From CAJQHK01 sp038142525 (GTDB lineage Bacteria; Pseudomonadota; Alphaproteobacteria; Rickettsiales; UBA1997): a DNA stretch of 64,000 bases. The DNA is taken from positions 62,001 to 126,000 of the forward strand of contig JAYQKE010000003.1 of NCBI GenBank assembly GCA_038142525.1, written 5' to 3'. Within the stretch, counting starts at the first letter, position 1. Every line of letters starts with the position of its first letter. Position numbers and translations under genes: made by a program. Shown here in pieces: positions 1-9,941 of the stretch. Below the pieces are notes generated by a model. It was not told where the DNA came from, did not search any database, and worked only from the letters and a program-made list of their open reading frames with translations.

Positions 1-1110
1 ATTATTACTGATATTAATGATTATACAAAATTACAGAAGCAAATTAATGATAATGATGGAGCTGTTGATTTAGAATTTAGAACAGATCTAGCTAAAAAAG
101 CCTTTTCATTAACAGCCCAATATGACTGCAATATTGCTAATTGGTTTAGCGGAAGTGATGAAAATAAAGATGATAAATTATTGATATCAGGAGAGTTAAA
201 ACAAGAATTACGCTATGGTGAAAATTCTCATCAAAAAGCAAAAGTTTTTCGTGATAATTTTTGTAATGAGGGAATTGTTAACGCCAAACAACTGCAAGGT
301 AAAGATTTAAGTTATAATAATTTTAATGATGCTGATGCGGCTTTGGCTATTTTGTTGGAATTTAATGAACCTTCCTGCGTTATTGTTAAACATGCTAATC
401 CTTGTGGAGTTGTAAGTTGCCCTAATATATCAGATTCTTATAAAAAAGCTTTTGCATCTGATTCTAAAAGTGCTTTTGGTGGCATAATCGCTCTTAATCG
501 TAAAATTGAAAAAGATCTAGCTGAAGAAATTAGTAAAATATTTTTTGAAGTAATTATTGCTCCAGATTTTTCCAAAGAAGCCTTAGATATCTTTGCTAAA
601 AAGAAAAATCTAAGATTATTAAAATCTGATATTAGCAAATCATTGAAGAAAAAGATTGAAACTAAAACTATCTCAGGAGGATTTTTAACTCAAGAAATTG
701 ATAATAAAATTATCACTAAAAATGATCTAAAATTAGCTTCAAAGACAAAAATTCCTGATACAGAATTAGAGGAATTAATTTTCGCTATGAAAATTTGTAA
801 ATATGTTAAATCAAATGCTATAGTAATTACCAGTGATTTTCAAACTATTGGTATAGGCTGTGGACAGCAAAATAGAGTCGATTCAGTAGAAATTGCTTGC
901 AAAAAATCATTGAACTCTTCTAACTATAATAAATTTTTAGCCTCAGATGCTTTCTTCCCTTTTGCTGATAATATTGAAATTGTAGCAAAATATGATATCA
1001 AAGCAATCATAGCACCTTCTGGCTCTATTAGAGATGAAGAGGTAATTACAGCTTGCAACAAACATAATATTGCCCTTTATTTTCTAACAACAAGACATTT
1101 TAAGCACTAA
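1..1110 (+). CDS. purH: Bifunctional AICAR transformylase / IMP cyclohydrolase PurH, 5' part outside window
   Basis: The frame is open from base 1, so the N terminus lies before the window; about 369 of a usual ~520 residues are present. PurH performs the last two steps of purine synthesis, formylating AICAR and closing the ring to IMP. Visible are the end of the cyclohydrolase domain (FRTDLAKKAFSLTAQYD), the linker LRYGENSHQKA, the AICAR transformylase Lys-His motif VKHANPCG, SAFGGIIALNR and the conserved end GSIRDEEVITACNKHNIALY. It stops with TAA five bases before ftsI. The frame is intact throughout, unlike many neighbours. purL and purD further along belong to the same pathway but lie apart from it. 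Confidence 0.95.
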   Translation: MITDINDYTKLQKQINDNDGAVDLEFRTDLAKKAFSLTAQYDCNIANWFSGSDENKDDKLLISGELKQELRYGENSHQKAKVFRDNFCNEGIVNAKQLQGKDLSYNNFNDADAALAILLEFNEPSCVIVKHANPCGVVSCPNISDSYKKAFASDSKSAFGGIIALNRKIEKDLAEEISKIFFEVIIAPDFSKEALDIFAKKKNLRLLKSDISKSLKKKIETKTISGGFLTQEIDNKIITKNDLKLASKTKIPDTELEELIFAMKICKYVKSNAIVITSDFQTIGIGCGQQNRVDSVEIACKKSLNSSNYNKFLASDAFFPFADNIEIVAKYDIKAIIAPSGSIRDEEVITACNKHNIALYFLTTRHFKH

Positions 1111-1115
1111 AAAAC

Positions 1116-2655
1116 ATGTCCGAAAATGATCTCAATAAAAATCGTCTAATATTTATATATTTTTTGATATTGATATGTTTTTTTCTGATATTAGCAAGAA
1201 TGTTCTATTTTGCCATTACTGGAGATAGGGTAATTGTTAATGCTTCTTATGATCCAAAAAAAGTTATTATTAGAGGAGATATCACCGATAGAAATGGTAC
1301 TATTATTGCTACAGATCTTAAAACCAAATCTCTATATATTGATAAAATTTTAGTCAAAAATAAAGCTAAATTGGCTAAATATATCAGCGAGATCTTACCA
1401 AAATTATCTTATGATTTTATCTTACAAAAAATAACATCGAAAAGAAATTCTGAATGGATTTTAATTAAAAAAAATATTTCTCCCCAAAAACAGCAATTAA
1501 TCAAAAATCTTAACTTACCAGGAGTAATTTTTGAAAATGACATGATAAGAATCTATCCTCATAGATCATTATTTAGCCATATTGTTGGTTATGTTGATTT
1601 AGATAGAAAAGGATTATCAGGTATAGAAAGAGAATATAATGACAAATTAACTAAAGGTAAAAATATAAAATTAGCCACAGATCTAAAAATGCAAGATATT
1701 TTAAATAGAGAAATCAAAAAATCTCTTCGAAAAAATAAATCTGACGCAAGAAAGAGGTATTATAATGGATGTAAATAATGGCGAGATATTGGCATTAGCT
1801 AGCCTTCCAGATTTTGACCTAAATCAACAAAATAAAATTAAGAGCAAAAAAAAGTTCAATCGTATAACTCATGGCCTATATGAGATAGGTTCAATATTAA
1901 AAATTATTACAAATGTTATTGCCCTTGAGGAAAATTTAATCAAATTAAATGATATATTTAATGTTAAAGATAATATCAGATATAATAAATTTACTATTAA
2001 AGATAATTATAAAATTAAAGATGAAATGGATGTTAGAGAGATTTTTATTCATTCATCAAATATAGGAACTGTTAAAATAGCAAAAAAAATTGGTAGAAAA
2101 TTACAAAAAAAATATTTTAAAAAATTTAATCTTTTAGATAAGGTGGAAACAGATTTTCCAGCCCTTGGAAAACCAATATATCCCAAAAGATGGAGTGACA
2201 TAAATTTATATACAATGTCTTATGGTCATGGTATAGCAATTACACCTCTTCATATTGTTTCGCTAATTGTCGCAATTGTTAATGATGGTAAATATTATAA
2301 GCCATCCTTTATTAAAACAGATGATAATTTAGAAGAGCCAAAAATAATAATAAAAACCATAACATCAGAAATAATTAGGTCATTAATGGAGGATACAGTA
2401 AAATATGGCACAGGAAAGAAATCTTATCTGGAAAATTATAAAATTGGTGGTAAAACTGGTACTGCTGACAAAGCTGCTTTTGGATCATATGATAAATCTC
2501 AGACAATATCGTCATTTATTGCTGCATTTCCTATAGATAAGCCAAAATATCTAATTTTTGTAATGTTTGACAATCCAAAAACAAAATTTAAAGCTGGCGG
2601 CTTAATTGCTGCCCCAGTAGTAAAGGAAATTATAAAAAAAATAATAATTTATTAA
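1116..2655 (+). pseudogene. ftsI: Peptidoglycan transpeptidase FtsI (PBP3), frameshifted
   Basis: Septal D,D-transpeptidase with one N-terminal membrane segment (about residues 10-32, IFIYFLILICFFLILARM) and the catalytic domain in the periplasm. The first 220 codons cover the membrane anchor and dimerisation domain. A second frame from about 1753 carries the transpeptidase domain with all three motifs: SxxK (SILK in YEIGSILK), SxN (SSN in HSSNIGT) and KTG (GGKTGTADK). The frames join near 1750 at GAAAGAGG; removing one A restores a DARRGIIMDVNNG-like junction. The total of about 513 residues is slightly short for the family. It follows purH by 5 bases and hslV follows by 1 base, suggesting an operon. 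Conserved catalytic motifs argue for a sequence error or recent mutation rather than an old pseudogene. Confidence 0.85.
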
Positions 2656-2656
2656 A

Positions 2657-3210
2657 ATGAATCATAAAGGGGGTCAAATTTACGGCACAACAATTCTTTC
2701 TGTTCGTAAAGATAATAAAGTTACCATTGCTGGTGACGGTCAAGTATCTTTTGGTAATACAGTTCTAAAATCTTCAGCCAAAAAAATTAGAAAATTGGCA
2801 AATGGCAATATTATAGTTGGTTTTGCTGGGGCAACAGCCGATGCTTTTACCCTATTTGAAAGGCTGGAAGAAAAATTGGAAAGATATCCAAACCAACTTA
2901 CTAGAGCCTGTGTTGAATTAGCAAAAGATTGGAGATGTGATAAATATCTTAGAAAATTAGAAGCGATGTTGATAGTTATTGATAAAGAAACTTCGCTTGT
3001 TTTAACTGGTAATGGCGATGTATTAGAGCCAGAAGATGGTATAATAGCCATTGGTTCTGGCGGTAATTTTGCACTTTGTGCTGCAAAAGCTCTCAAAGAT
3101 TCAGATTTAAGTTCTGAAGAAATAGCAAAAAAAGCCATGAAAATAGCGAAAGAGATGTATGTATTTATACCAATAATAATTTAGTTATAGAAACAATTAA
3201 AACATGCTAA
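2657..3210 (+). pseudogene. hslV: ATP-dependent protease peptidase subunit HslV, frameshift near C terminus
   Basis: Proteasome-like peptidase that assembles with the ATPase HslU. An alphaproteobacterial-type propeptide (MNHKGGQIYG) precedes the catalytic Thr in GTTILSVRK. Also visible are IAGDGQVSFGNTV, GFAGATADAFTL and AIGSGGNFALCAAKAL. After about residue 168 the frame runs into IPIII and stops at 3184. A shift near 3165 gives the expected ending TNNNLVIETIKTC, which stops at 3210 and overlaps the tolB start. hslU normally follows hslV but is not in this window; tolB follows instead. Identity is certain; the C-terminal break may be an error. Confidence 0.85.
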
Positions 3211-4522
3211 AAATATTATTAATTACAATATTTGTTTTATTTTCTAGAGCTAGCTTTGGTGAAATAAGTTTAGTCATTGATGATTCAGAAATTCCAAAAA
3301 CCAATATTTTATTTCAAGGATGTAATGATAATATTACCAATAAAGAAGCCATTTCAATCATTAAAAAAATTCAAAGAAATCTAAAAAATACTGACTTATT
3401 TAATATCATAACTTGGCCTGAAAAAGAATTATATCAATTTCAAGATGAGGTAAGTGATGAAAAAATTCTTTCTTATGATAAATATTCTGAAGATGGCATA
3501 GATAGCTTACTTTATTGTAGTCAAAATTTTAATCTTGAAAATAATATAGAAATTACTTTTGAATTATGGGATATATTAGATGAAAAAAATTATTATCCCA
3601 AACTAATATCTATAATAACGGCAGGAGGATAGCAAATATGATTTCTGACGAAATATTTAAATCAATAATTAGGGAGAAGAAAGGTCATTTTCATAGTAAA
3701 ATTACTTATGTAGCAGAAAGTGGCGCAATAAGAGAGAGAAGAAAAAGAATTGCCACAATCAATTTTGATGGTAGTAATTTAAGATATATAACTAATGGTA
3801 AAAATTTAGCCTTAACACCAAAATTTTCTAATGATCCAAATAAATTAACTATCCTATTATATCATCAGAATGTTCCTTCTATATTTAACCTAAATATTAC
3901 CAAAAATTCCTTACAAAAATTAAGCAATTTTAAAGGTACCACCATGTCAGCTGATACTCATCCCAAAAATTCTGACTTAGTCATATTTTCTGCCATTGAT
4001 AAGGATGGTAATAGTGATATTTATTCTCTTGATAATCTAACTGGAATTAGGAAAAGATTAACTTTTGCTGAATCAATTGAAGCCACAGCATCATTTTCTC
4101 CATCTGGAAAAAATATTATATTTACTTCCGACAAATCAGGAAGGCAAGAAATTTATCAAATGGATATTAATGGTAAAAATGTTAAAAAAATCAGTAATAA
4201 TCGAGGAGATTATTCAAAACCTGCCTGGTCTCCTGATGGCTCCCTAATTGCCTTTACCAAAATTATTGGGGGAAATTTACCATTGGAATCATGACTGCTG
4301 ATGGATATAATGAAAGAATATTAACTTCAGGCTATGTTATTGAAAGTCTTTGCTTGGTCACCAAATAGCCGTTATTTAATATATTCTAGAAAAAATGGTC
4401 CATTTGGGAATGCTTCAGTTCCTAAATTATATGTAATAGATATAATTACAGGATATGAAAGAATGTTACCAACGCCAGCAAGTGAAGGTGCAACTGATCC
4501 AGATTGGATTGCCCTTAATTAA
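3204..4522 (+). pseudogene. tolB: Tol-Pal system beta-propeller protein TolB, three frameshifts
   Basis: Periplasmic protein of the Tol-Pal envelope system. A signal peptide is visible at the start (MLKILLITIFVLFSRASFG). The N-terminal domain runs to about 3610; a frame change restores NNGRRIANMISDEIF and YVAESG. Beta-propeller WD-like repeats follow (FSPSGKNIIFTSDKSGRQEIY, SKPAWSPDGSLIAF). Two more frame changes, near 4270 in a run of five G and at 4349-4353 (CTTTGC), are needed to read FTIGIMTADG, then AWSPNSRYLIYSR and the usual ending GATDPDW. Total length of about 435 residues fits TolB. tolA, tolQ, tolR and pal are not adjacent. Confidence 0.85.
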
Positions 4523-4541
4523 TAGCAACTATCATTAAAAA

Positions 4542-6407
4542 ATGACAAATAAATATAAAACACATAATTGCAGTGAATTAAACATCAAAAATATTGATCA
4601 AAAGGTAATTTTGTCGGGCTGGTTAAATTCTAAAAGAGATCATGGTAGTTTGCTTTTCTTAGATCTTCGTGATTCCTCTGGATTAATACAATGTGTGATA
4701 GATTCTGCTTTAGATTTTGAAATTGATGATAATGATATTAACATCATCAAAAATGCTAATAAAAATGAAGAAGATATTGATCAAAATTCTACCAAACATC
4801 ATTTAATTTCTAAAATTCGTTTAGAATCAGTTTTAACAATTGAAGGTTCAATCACCAAAAGAAGTGAAGATACTATCAATAAAAAACTAGCAACTGGTGA
4901 AATTGAAGTAAAAATCTCTAAAATCAAAATTGAGTCATTTTCAGAGCAAATTCCCTTTCAAATTAATGATGATAATGAAAATTATCCAGAAGATCTCCGT
5001 TTAAAATATCGCTTTTTAGATTTACGCCGTAAAAAAATTGCTGATAATATCAAACTTCGTTCAGAAGTTATTTCCTTTATTAGAAAGGAAATGACAGAAA
5101 ATGAATTTTTAGAAATTCAAACTCCAATCCTAACAGCTTCATCACCAGAAGGCGCTAGAGATTATCTAGTTCCATCAAGAATTAATCCAGGTAAATTCTA
5201 CGCCCTACCTCAAGCACCTCAACAATTTAAACAGCTTTTAATGGTAAGTGGTTTCAATAAATATTTTCAAATTGCACCATGTTTTAGAGATGAGGATCTT
5301 AGAGCAGATAGATCGCCTGAATTTTACCAACTAGACCTTGAAATGGCCTTTGCCGAGCAAGAAGATGTATTTTCTGTAGTTGAACCATTGTTGAAATCTA
5401 TTTTTGATAAATTTGGTACTAAAGAAACCTTAGATGAATCTTTTGAAAGAATTACTTATAAGGACGCTATGCTTAAATATGGTAGTGACAAGCCAGATCT
5501 TCGTAATCCAATAATTATCTCTAAAGCTACGACAATTTTTGAGGGTTCGGGATTTGGAATTTTTACCAAAGCAATTGCCAGCGGTTCTATAATTAGAGCA
5601 ATTCCAGCTCCAAAATGTGCTTCAAAGGCCCGTTCTTTCTTTGATAAAACCATAGAATTTGCCATTGCCAATGGCTCTGGTGGCTTGGCCTATATAATTT
5701 TTGATGAAAATGGTGTGGCAAAAGGCCCTATTGCTAAATTTTTATCGGAAGAAAAATTAGAATTATTAAAACAAACAGCAAATCTTAATTCTGGTGATGC
5801 AGTATTTTTTTCTTGCGGTAATGAATTGGAAGCTGCCAAAATTGCTGGATTAGTAAGAGATAAATTGGGTCAGGATTTAGAATTAATTGATCAATCTATC
5901 TATAAATTCTGTTGGATTATTGATTTTCCTATGTATGAAATTAACTCTGAGAGCGGTAAAATTGATTTTTCTCACAACCCATTTTCAATGCCACAAGGTG
6001 AAATGCAGGCTTTAAAAAATGACAACCCATTGGAAATTAAAGCCTATCAATATGATATTGTTTGTAATGGCATAGAATTATCTTCTGGTGCCATTAGGAA
6101 TCATAAGCCAGAAATTATGTATAAGGCTTTTGAAATTGCTGGCTATAATAAAGAAGATGTAGAAAGAGAATTTGGCACTATGCTCAATGCTTTTAAATAT
6201 GGCGCACCTCCTCATGGCGGTATTGCACCAGGAATTGATAGAATCATTATGCTTCTTGCTGATGAACCCAATATTCGTGAAGTAATTGCTTTTCCTATGA
6301 ATGGTAAGGCTCAAGATTTATTAATGGATGCACCAGCAAAAATTGATCCAAAAAATTTTAGAGACCTTTATATTAAGAGCAGTTTTGAAGAAAAAATTAA
6401 TAATTGA
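4542..6407 (+). CDS. aspS: Aspartyl-tRNA synthetase
   Basis: Class II synthetase that charges tRNA-Asp, 621 residues, one intact frame. The N-terminal OB-fold anticodon-binding domain has GWLNSKRDHGSLLFLDLRD. Motif 1 is around RSEVISFIRKEM, motif 2 is FRDEDLRADRSPEFYQLDLEM-like, the bacterial GAD insertion lies roughly at residues 300-410, and motif 3 is GIAPGIDRIIMLLADE. It is slightly longer than the usual ~590 because of an acidic, Asn-rich insertion near residues 70-85. It follows tolB by 19 bases. Many alphaproteobacterial AspRS also charge tRNA-Asn; I cannot decide specificity here. Confidence 0.96.
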   Translation: MTNKYKTHNCSELNIKNIDQKVILSGWLNSKRDHGSLLFLDLRDSSGLIQCVIDSALDFEIDDNDINIIKNANKNEEDIDQNSTKHHLISKIRLESVLTIEGSITKRSEDTINKKLATGEIEVKISKIKIESFSEQIPFQINDDNENYPEDLRLKYRFLDLRRKKIADNIKLRSEVISFIRKEMTENEFLEIQTPILTASSPEGARDYLVPSRINPGKFYALPQAPQQFKQLLMVSGFNKYFQIAPCFRDEDLRADRSPEFYQLDLEMAFAEQEDVFSVVEPLLKSIFDKFGTKETLDESFERITYKDAMLKYGSDKPDLRNPIIISKATTIFEGSGFGIFTKAIASGSIIRAIPAPKCASKARSFFDKTIEFAIANGSGGLAYIIFDENGVAKGPIAKFLSEEKLELLKQTANLNSGDAVFFSCGNELEAAKIAGLVRDKLGQDLELIDQSIYKFCWIIDFPMYEINSESGKIDFSHNPFSMPQGEMQALKNDNPLEIKAYQYDIVCNGIELSSGAIRNHKPEIMYKAFEIAGYNKEDVEREFGTMLNAFKYGAPPHGGIAPGIDRIIMLLADEPNIREVIAFPMNGKAQDLLMDAPAKIDPKNFRDLYIKSSFEEKINN

Positions 6408-6472
6408 TTAATAATACCAATTATCACTTTAAAAACTATTTTAAAATAATAATTGGTATAATAACCAAATTT

Positions 6473-7440
6473 ATGGCAGTATATACCAAACTAGATTTTG
6501 AAGAAATTAATAATTTTCTAACCAAAAATTATAATATTGGATCATTAAAAAATTATAAGGAAATTATTGCAGGTATTGATAATAGCAATTATATTATTGA
6601 AACCGAGCAAGATAAATTTATCTTTACCATCTTTGAAAGTAGAATTAAAAAAGAAGATCTACCTTTTTTTATGAATCTAAAAAAGCATTTATCTGCTAAT
6701 AATATTTCCTGCCCTAAGCCAATTTTTAACAATAAAAATCAAATCATTAGCAATATAAATGGTAAATCTCTTCGCAATTGTAACTTTTTTACAAGGTGCA
6801 ACATTAATGCCCAAAGAAAATTGTCTTTATGATAATATTACCATCAAACATTGCTCAGAAATAGGTGAAGTTACTGCCAAAATGCATCAATATGTTTGCA
6901 GATTTTTCTCAAAAAAGAGTAAATGACCTTGATTTTATTCATTTAAAAGAATTATTTCAGAAAATTTCTGATCAAATTGAAAATTATCGCTCCGGTTTAA
7001 AGCTTGAAATCACTAAATATATCGATCTTCTTGATCAAAAATGGGATTTAAATCTACCATCTGGACCATGTCATCTTGATCTATTTCCTGATAATGTTTT
7101 TTTTGATAAAAATGATGATTTATCTGGAGTAATTGATTTTTATTTTGCCGCTAATGATCTTTTTATCTATGATTTGGCAATTAATATCAATGCTTGGTGT
7201 TTTGATGGCAATAATCAATTTTGTCAGGAAAAATATCAAATTTTACTCGATTCCTATCAAAAAATCCGTAAATTAACTATTCAAGAAAAGGAATTTTTAC
7301 CAACTGCCCTAATCTGCGCTTCACTTAGATTTTTACTTACTAGATTTTATGATTTATTTAATACTCCAGAAGGATCATTAGTTAATGTTAAAAATCCTGA
7401 TGAATATTTAGAGAAGATTAGATTTTTTCTTAATAATTAA
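6473..7440 (+). pseudogene. thrB: Homoserine kinase (APH-fold ThrB), two frameshifts
   Basis: Phosphorylates homoserine in threonine synthesis; this is the aminoglycoside-phosphotransferase-fold form found in alphaproteobacteria. I chose the ATG at 6473 (MAVYTKLDFEEI), which matches family starts; the frame is open further upstream. Key motifs are HLDLFPDNVFF (catalytic loop), GVIDFYFAANDLFIYDLAI and ALRFLLTR-like ASLRFLLTRFYD. Frame changes are needed near 6774 (CTTCGCA; dropping one C gives LAIVTFLQGA) and at 6895-6899 (GTTTGCA; dropping one T gives QYVADFSQKR). Total is about 322 residues, as expected. Convergent with obgE. Confidence 0.85.
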
Positions 7441-7482
7441 TCAAAATAGTGCCCGTTCAGAACAATAGATTCTAAATCTTCT

Positions 7483-8463
7483 TTATTTTTTTAGAATTTC
7501 TCTTAAAACCTCTTTAAGCCCTTCTTGTTTGGCAACTGAAATGGTAAAAATCTTTTTTCTTTTAACTACTAGATCTTAATTCTTTAATTTTTTCTTCAAT
7601 TTCCTCCGCTTCTAATAAATCACATTTATTTAAAGCAATAATTTCTGTTTTTTTACTAGTGGTTTTACTATATTTTTTAATTCTTCCTTAATTGTTAGAT
7701 AATTTTGAACAATATTTTCATCGGAAATGTCAATTAGATGTAAAATTAAATTACATCTTTCAATATGTTTTAAAAATCTATGACCAAGACCTTTACCAAT
7801 ATTAGCATCCTTTATCAATCCTGGAATATCGGCAATGACAAAACTTTGATTATCAAGATAAGCAACACCTAATTGCGGCCTTAAAGTAGTAAAGGGATAA
7901 TTGGCAATTTTTGGCTTGGCCTTAGTCACTGCCGAAATAAAGCTAGATTTACCAGCATTTGGCAAACCAACTAAACCAATATCAGAGATTAATTTTAATT
8001 TAAGCTTAATAAAAAAACCAATAGCGACCTCACCGCTGGTCGCTCTTTGAGGAGAGCGATTAGTGGAGCTTCTAAAATGATAATTACCAAGACCGCCCTT
8101 ACCTCCTTTAGCAAGAGTAATTTCTTGATCATTTTCGGTAATATCACAAAGAATATTTTCACCAGATTCATCAGTAACTTCTGTGCCAATTGGTACTTCA
8201 ATAATTAAATCATTACCACCAGGACCAAAACGATTTTTCCCCATACCATTACCACCATTTCCAGCCTTAAATTTTTGTTTAAAACGAAAATCAATTAAGG
8301 TATTTAAATGACGAGTAGATTTAATAATAATATCACCACCCTTACCACCATCGCCACCATTTGGACCGCCTCTGGCAATAAATTTTTCTCTTCTAAAACT
8401 AACACAACCATCACCGCCCTTGCCTGATTCTATATATATTTTTGCTTCATCAATAAATTGCAT
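7483..8463 (-). pseudogene. obgE: GTPase Obg/CgtA, two frameshifts near C terminus
   Basis: Ribosome-associated essential GTPase. The glycine-rich Obg domain comes first (SGKGGDGCVSFRREKF, GGPNGGDGGKGGD), then the G domain with P-loop GLPNAGKSS, TTLRPQLGV and DIPGLIKDA. The original frame ends at 7630. A shift near 7655 restores TEIIALNKCDLLE (NKxD) and another near 7575 gives FTISVAKQEGLKEVLREILKK with a stop at 7483. Together about 327 residues, normal length. ribH lies one base upstream on the same strand, so the two are probably cotranscribed. Because the protein is essential, sequence error is the simplest explanation for the breaks. Confidence 0.85.
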
Positions 8464-8464
8464 C

Positions 8465-8888
8465 TTAAGAAAAATTATTTTTTATATTTATCACTTCTAA
8501 ACAAACTTTGGCAGCAAAACCACCTTTATTTTTTTGTTTAATATCTGCTCTTGCTATGGCCTGCTCTTTATTCTCACAAGTTAAAACAGAATTTCCAATT
8601 GCTAAATGTTGATTAATTGCCAAATCATTAATCCCTCTCATTACCTCATTACAAACATAATCATAATGAGTAGTTTCTCCTCTAATCACAGAACCAAGGG
8701 CAATAAAGCCAGAAAATTGACCAGTTTTTTTTCGCCATTGCAATAATTGCCGGAATTTCCAAAGCGCCAGAAATTTCAATTAATTGATAATCATAATTAT
8801 TATTTTTTAATTCTGCTACAGCGCCCTTTATCAACATATCAGAAATATCTTGATAAAAATTAGCAGAAATAATAAGAATTTTTTTCAT
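8465..8888 (-). pseudogene. ribH: 6,7-dimethyl-8-ribityllumazine synthase RibH, frameshifted
   Basis: Penultimate step of riboflavin synthesis. The N-terminal part from 8888 reads MKKILIISANFYQDISDMLIKG and GALEIPAIIAMAKK. The C-terminal part in another frame reads TGQFSGFIALGSVIRGETTHYDYV, then AIGNSVLTCENKEQA. They join near 8730 at a run of eight A; seven A would keep one frame. Both substrate-binding motifs (GALEIP and GxVIRGETxH) are present, and total length of about 141 residues is normal. No other rib gene is adjacent. Confidence 0.85.
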
Positions 8889-8942
8889 AATAAATTTAAA
8901 AAATAGAAAAATATCAAAGGAAAAAGATTTCGAACAGTACCA

Positions 8943-9698
8943 TTATGCTATAGCGACATGAATAGCGCAAGTCCCAAATGATAAATTACAATAATCAACA
9001 TCATGAAACCCAGCTTCTTCTATCATTTTTTTAAACTCCTCTTGTTTTGGAAATTTTTCAATTGATTCAACCAAATATTGGTAAGAATCCTTATCTTTTG
9101 TTATCAAATCTCCAATTTTTGGAATAATATTAAAAGAATATAATTCATAAAATTTTCTTAAAATATCATTATTAACCTTAGAAAATTCTAAACAAATAAA
9201 TTTTCCACCTGGTTTTAAAACTCTCTTAGCTTCGCTTAAACCTTTTTTAATATCAGTAAAATTCCTAATACCAAAGGCAATAGTGTAAAAATCAACAGAA
9301 TTATCCTTATGAGGCAAATCCTGACCACTAGCAACAGTAAATTTAAAATGATCAAGAAGGTTTTTATCAATCATCTTATTACGGCAATATTTGATCATTT
9401 CAGAATTAATATCTAAAATTTCAATTTCCCCTTTGATTTTTTGATTTTGCATTTTTTTCAAAATACGCAGAGCAATATCACAAGTTCCACCAGCAACATC
9501 CAGAATTTTATATGTTTTTGTTGGTCTAAAATGTAATTCCTTAACCATTTCATCCTTCCAATGGCGATGCACACCAAAACTCATAAAATCATTCATTACA
9601 TCATATTTGGAAGCAACTGAATTAAAAACATTTTTAACCAAATTCTCTTTTTCAGAAAAATTAACTTTTTTAAAGCCAAAGAAAGTTTCTTGAGTCAT
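8943..9698 (-). CDS. ubiE: Ubiquinone/menaquinone C-methyltransferase UbiE
   Basis: SAM-dependent C-methyltransferase of quinone synthesis. I start it at 9698 (MTQETFFGFKKVNFSEKENL): this ATG has AAGGAA about six bases upstream and matches family starts, whereas the longer frame to 9818 runs into the mini-element at 9784-9858. Motifs are VFNSVASKYDVMND, the SAM-binding DVAGGTCDIALR and AFGIRNFTDIKKGL. About 252 residues, normal length, frame intact. It lies 55 bases upstream of ribH on the same strand. Confidence 0.93.
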   Translation of the reverse strand: MTQETFFGFKKVNFSEKENLVKNVFNSVASKYDVMNDFMSFGVHRHWKDEMVKELHFRPTKTYKILDVAGGTCDIALRILKKMQNQKIKGEIEILDINSEMIKYCRNKMIDKNLLDHFKFTVASGQDLPHKDNSVDFYTIAFGIRNFTDIKKGLSEAKRVLKPGGKFICLEFSKVNNDILRKFYELYSFNIIPKIGDLITKDKDSYQYLVESIEKFPKQEEFKKMIEEAGFHDVDYCNLSFGTCAIHVAIA

Positions 9699-9783
9699 AT
9701 ATTCCTTATTAACAACCATCAACAAAATTGCAAAGTGATTTTGGTGAAGATTTGATTTAATATAATAGCAATTCCTATCTTTA

Positions 9784-9858
9784 GGAACCTCTGAAAAACT
9801 AAAATATGTATTTAGCAAAATTGATCTTTTTGACCCTTTTTAGTTTTTCAGAGGTTCC
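9784..9858. mobile_element. 75-bp MITE-like element with IS5-type ends
   Basis: Short ORF-free element. Positions 9784-9804 and 9838-9858 are 21-bp perfect terminal inverted repeats beginning GGAACCTCTGAAAAAC. The outer 16 bases equal the left end of the 1.35-kb IS5-family element found many times here. It is flanked on both sides by TTTA (9780-9783 and 9859-9862), a 4-bp target duplication. It sits in the divergent intergenic region between ubiE and hemN, just upstream of the ubiE ribosome-binding region, and could carry or disturb their promoters. The IS5 transposase is the likely mobiliser (inference). Confidence 0.85.
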
Positions 9859-9941
9859 TTTAAAGAGACTTTAAAGTTAAGAATTGGTATAAAACCCCAT
9901 TTTACTTGAAAATATAGCTTTATCAAGTGTAAAATAATAAA

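Noticed and set aside
4542..6407. Asn/Lys-rich insertion in AspRS as a sign of a separate domain
   Set aside because: It is a short low-complexity insertion in the anticodon-binding domain, common in AT-rich genomes.
8943..9818. A 291-residue UbiE starting at 9818
   Set aside because: The extra 40 residues run through spacer and into the 75-bp mini-element; the ATG at 9698 has a ribosome-binding site and matches the family.
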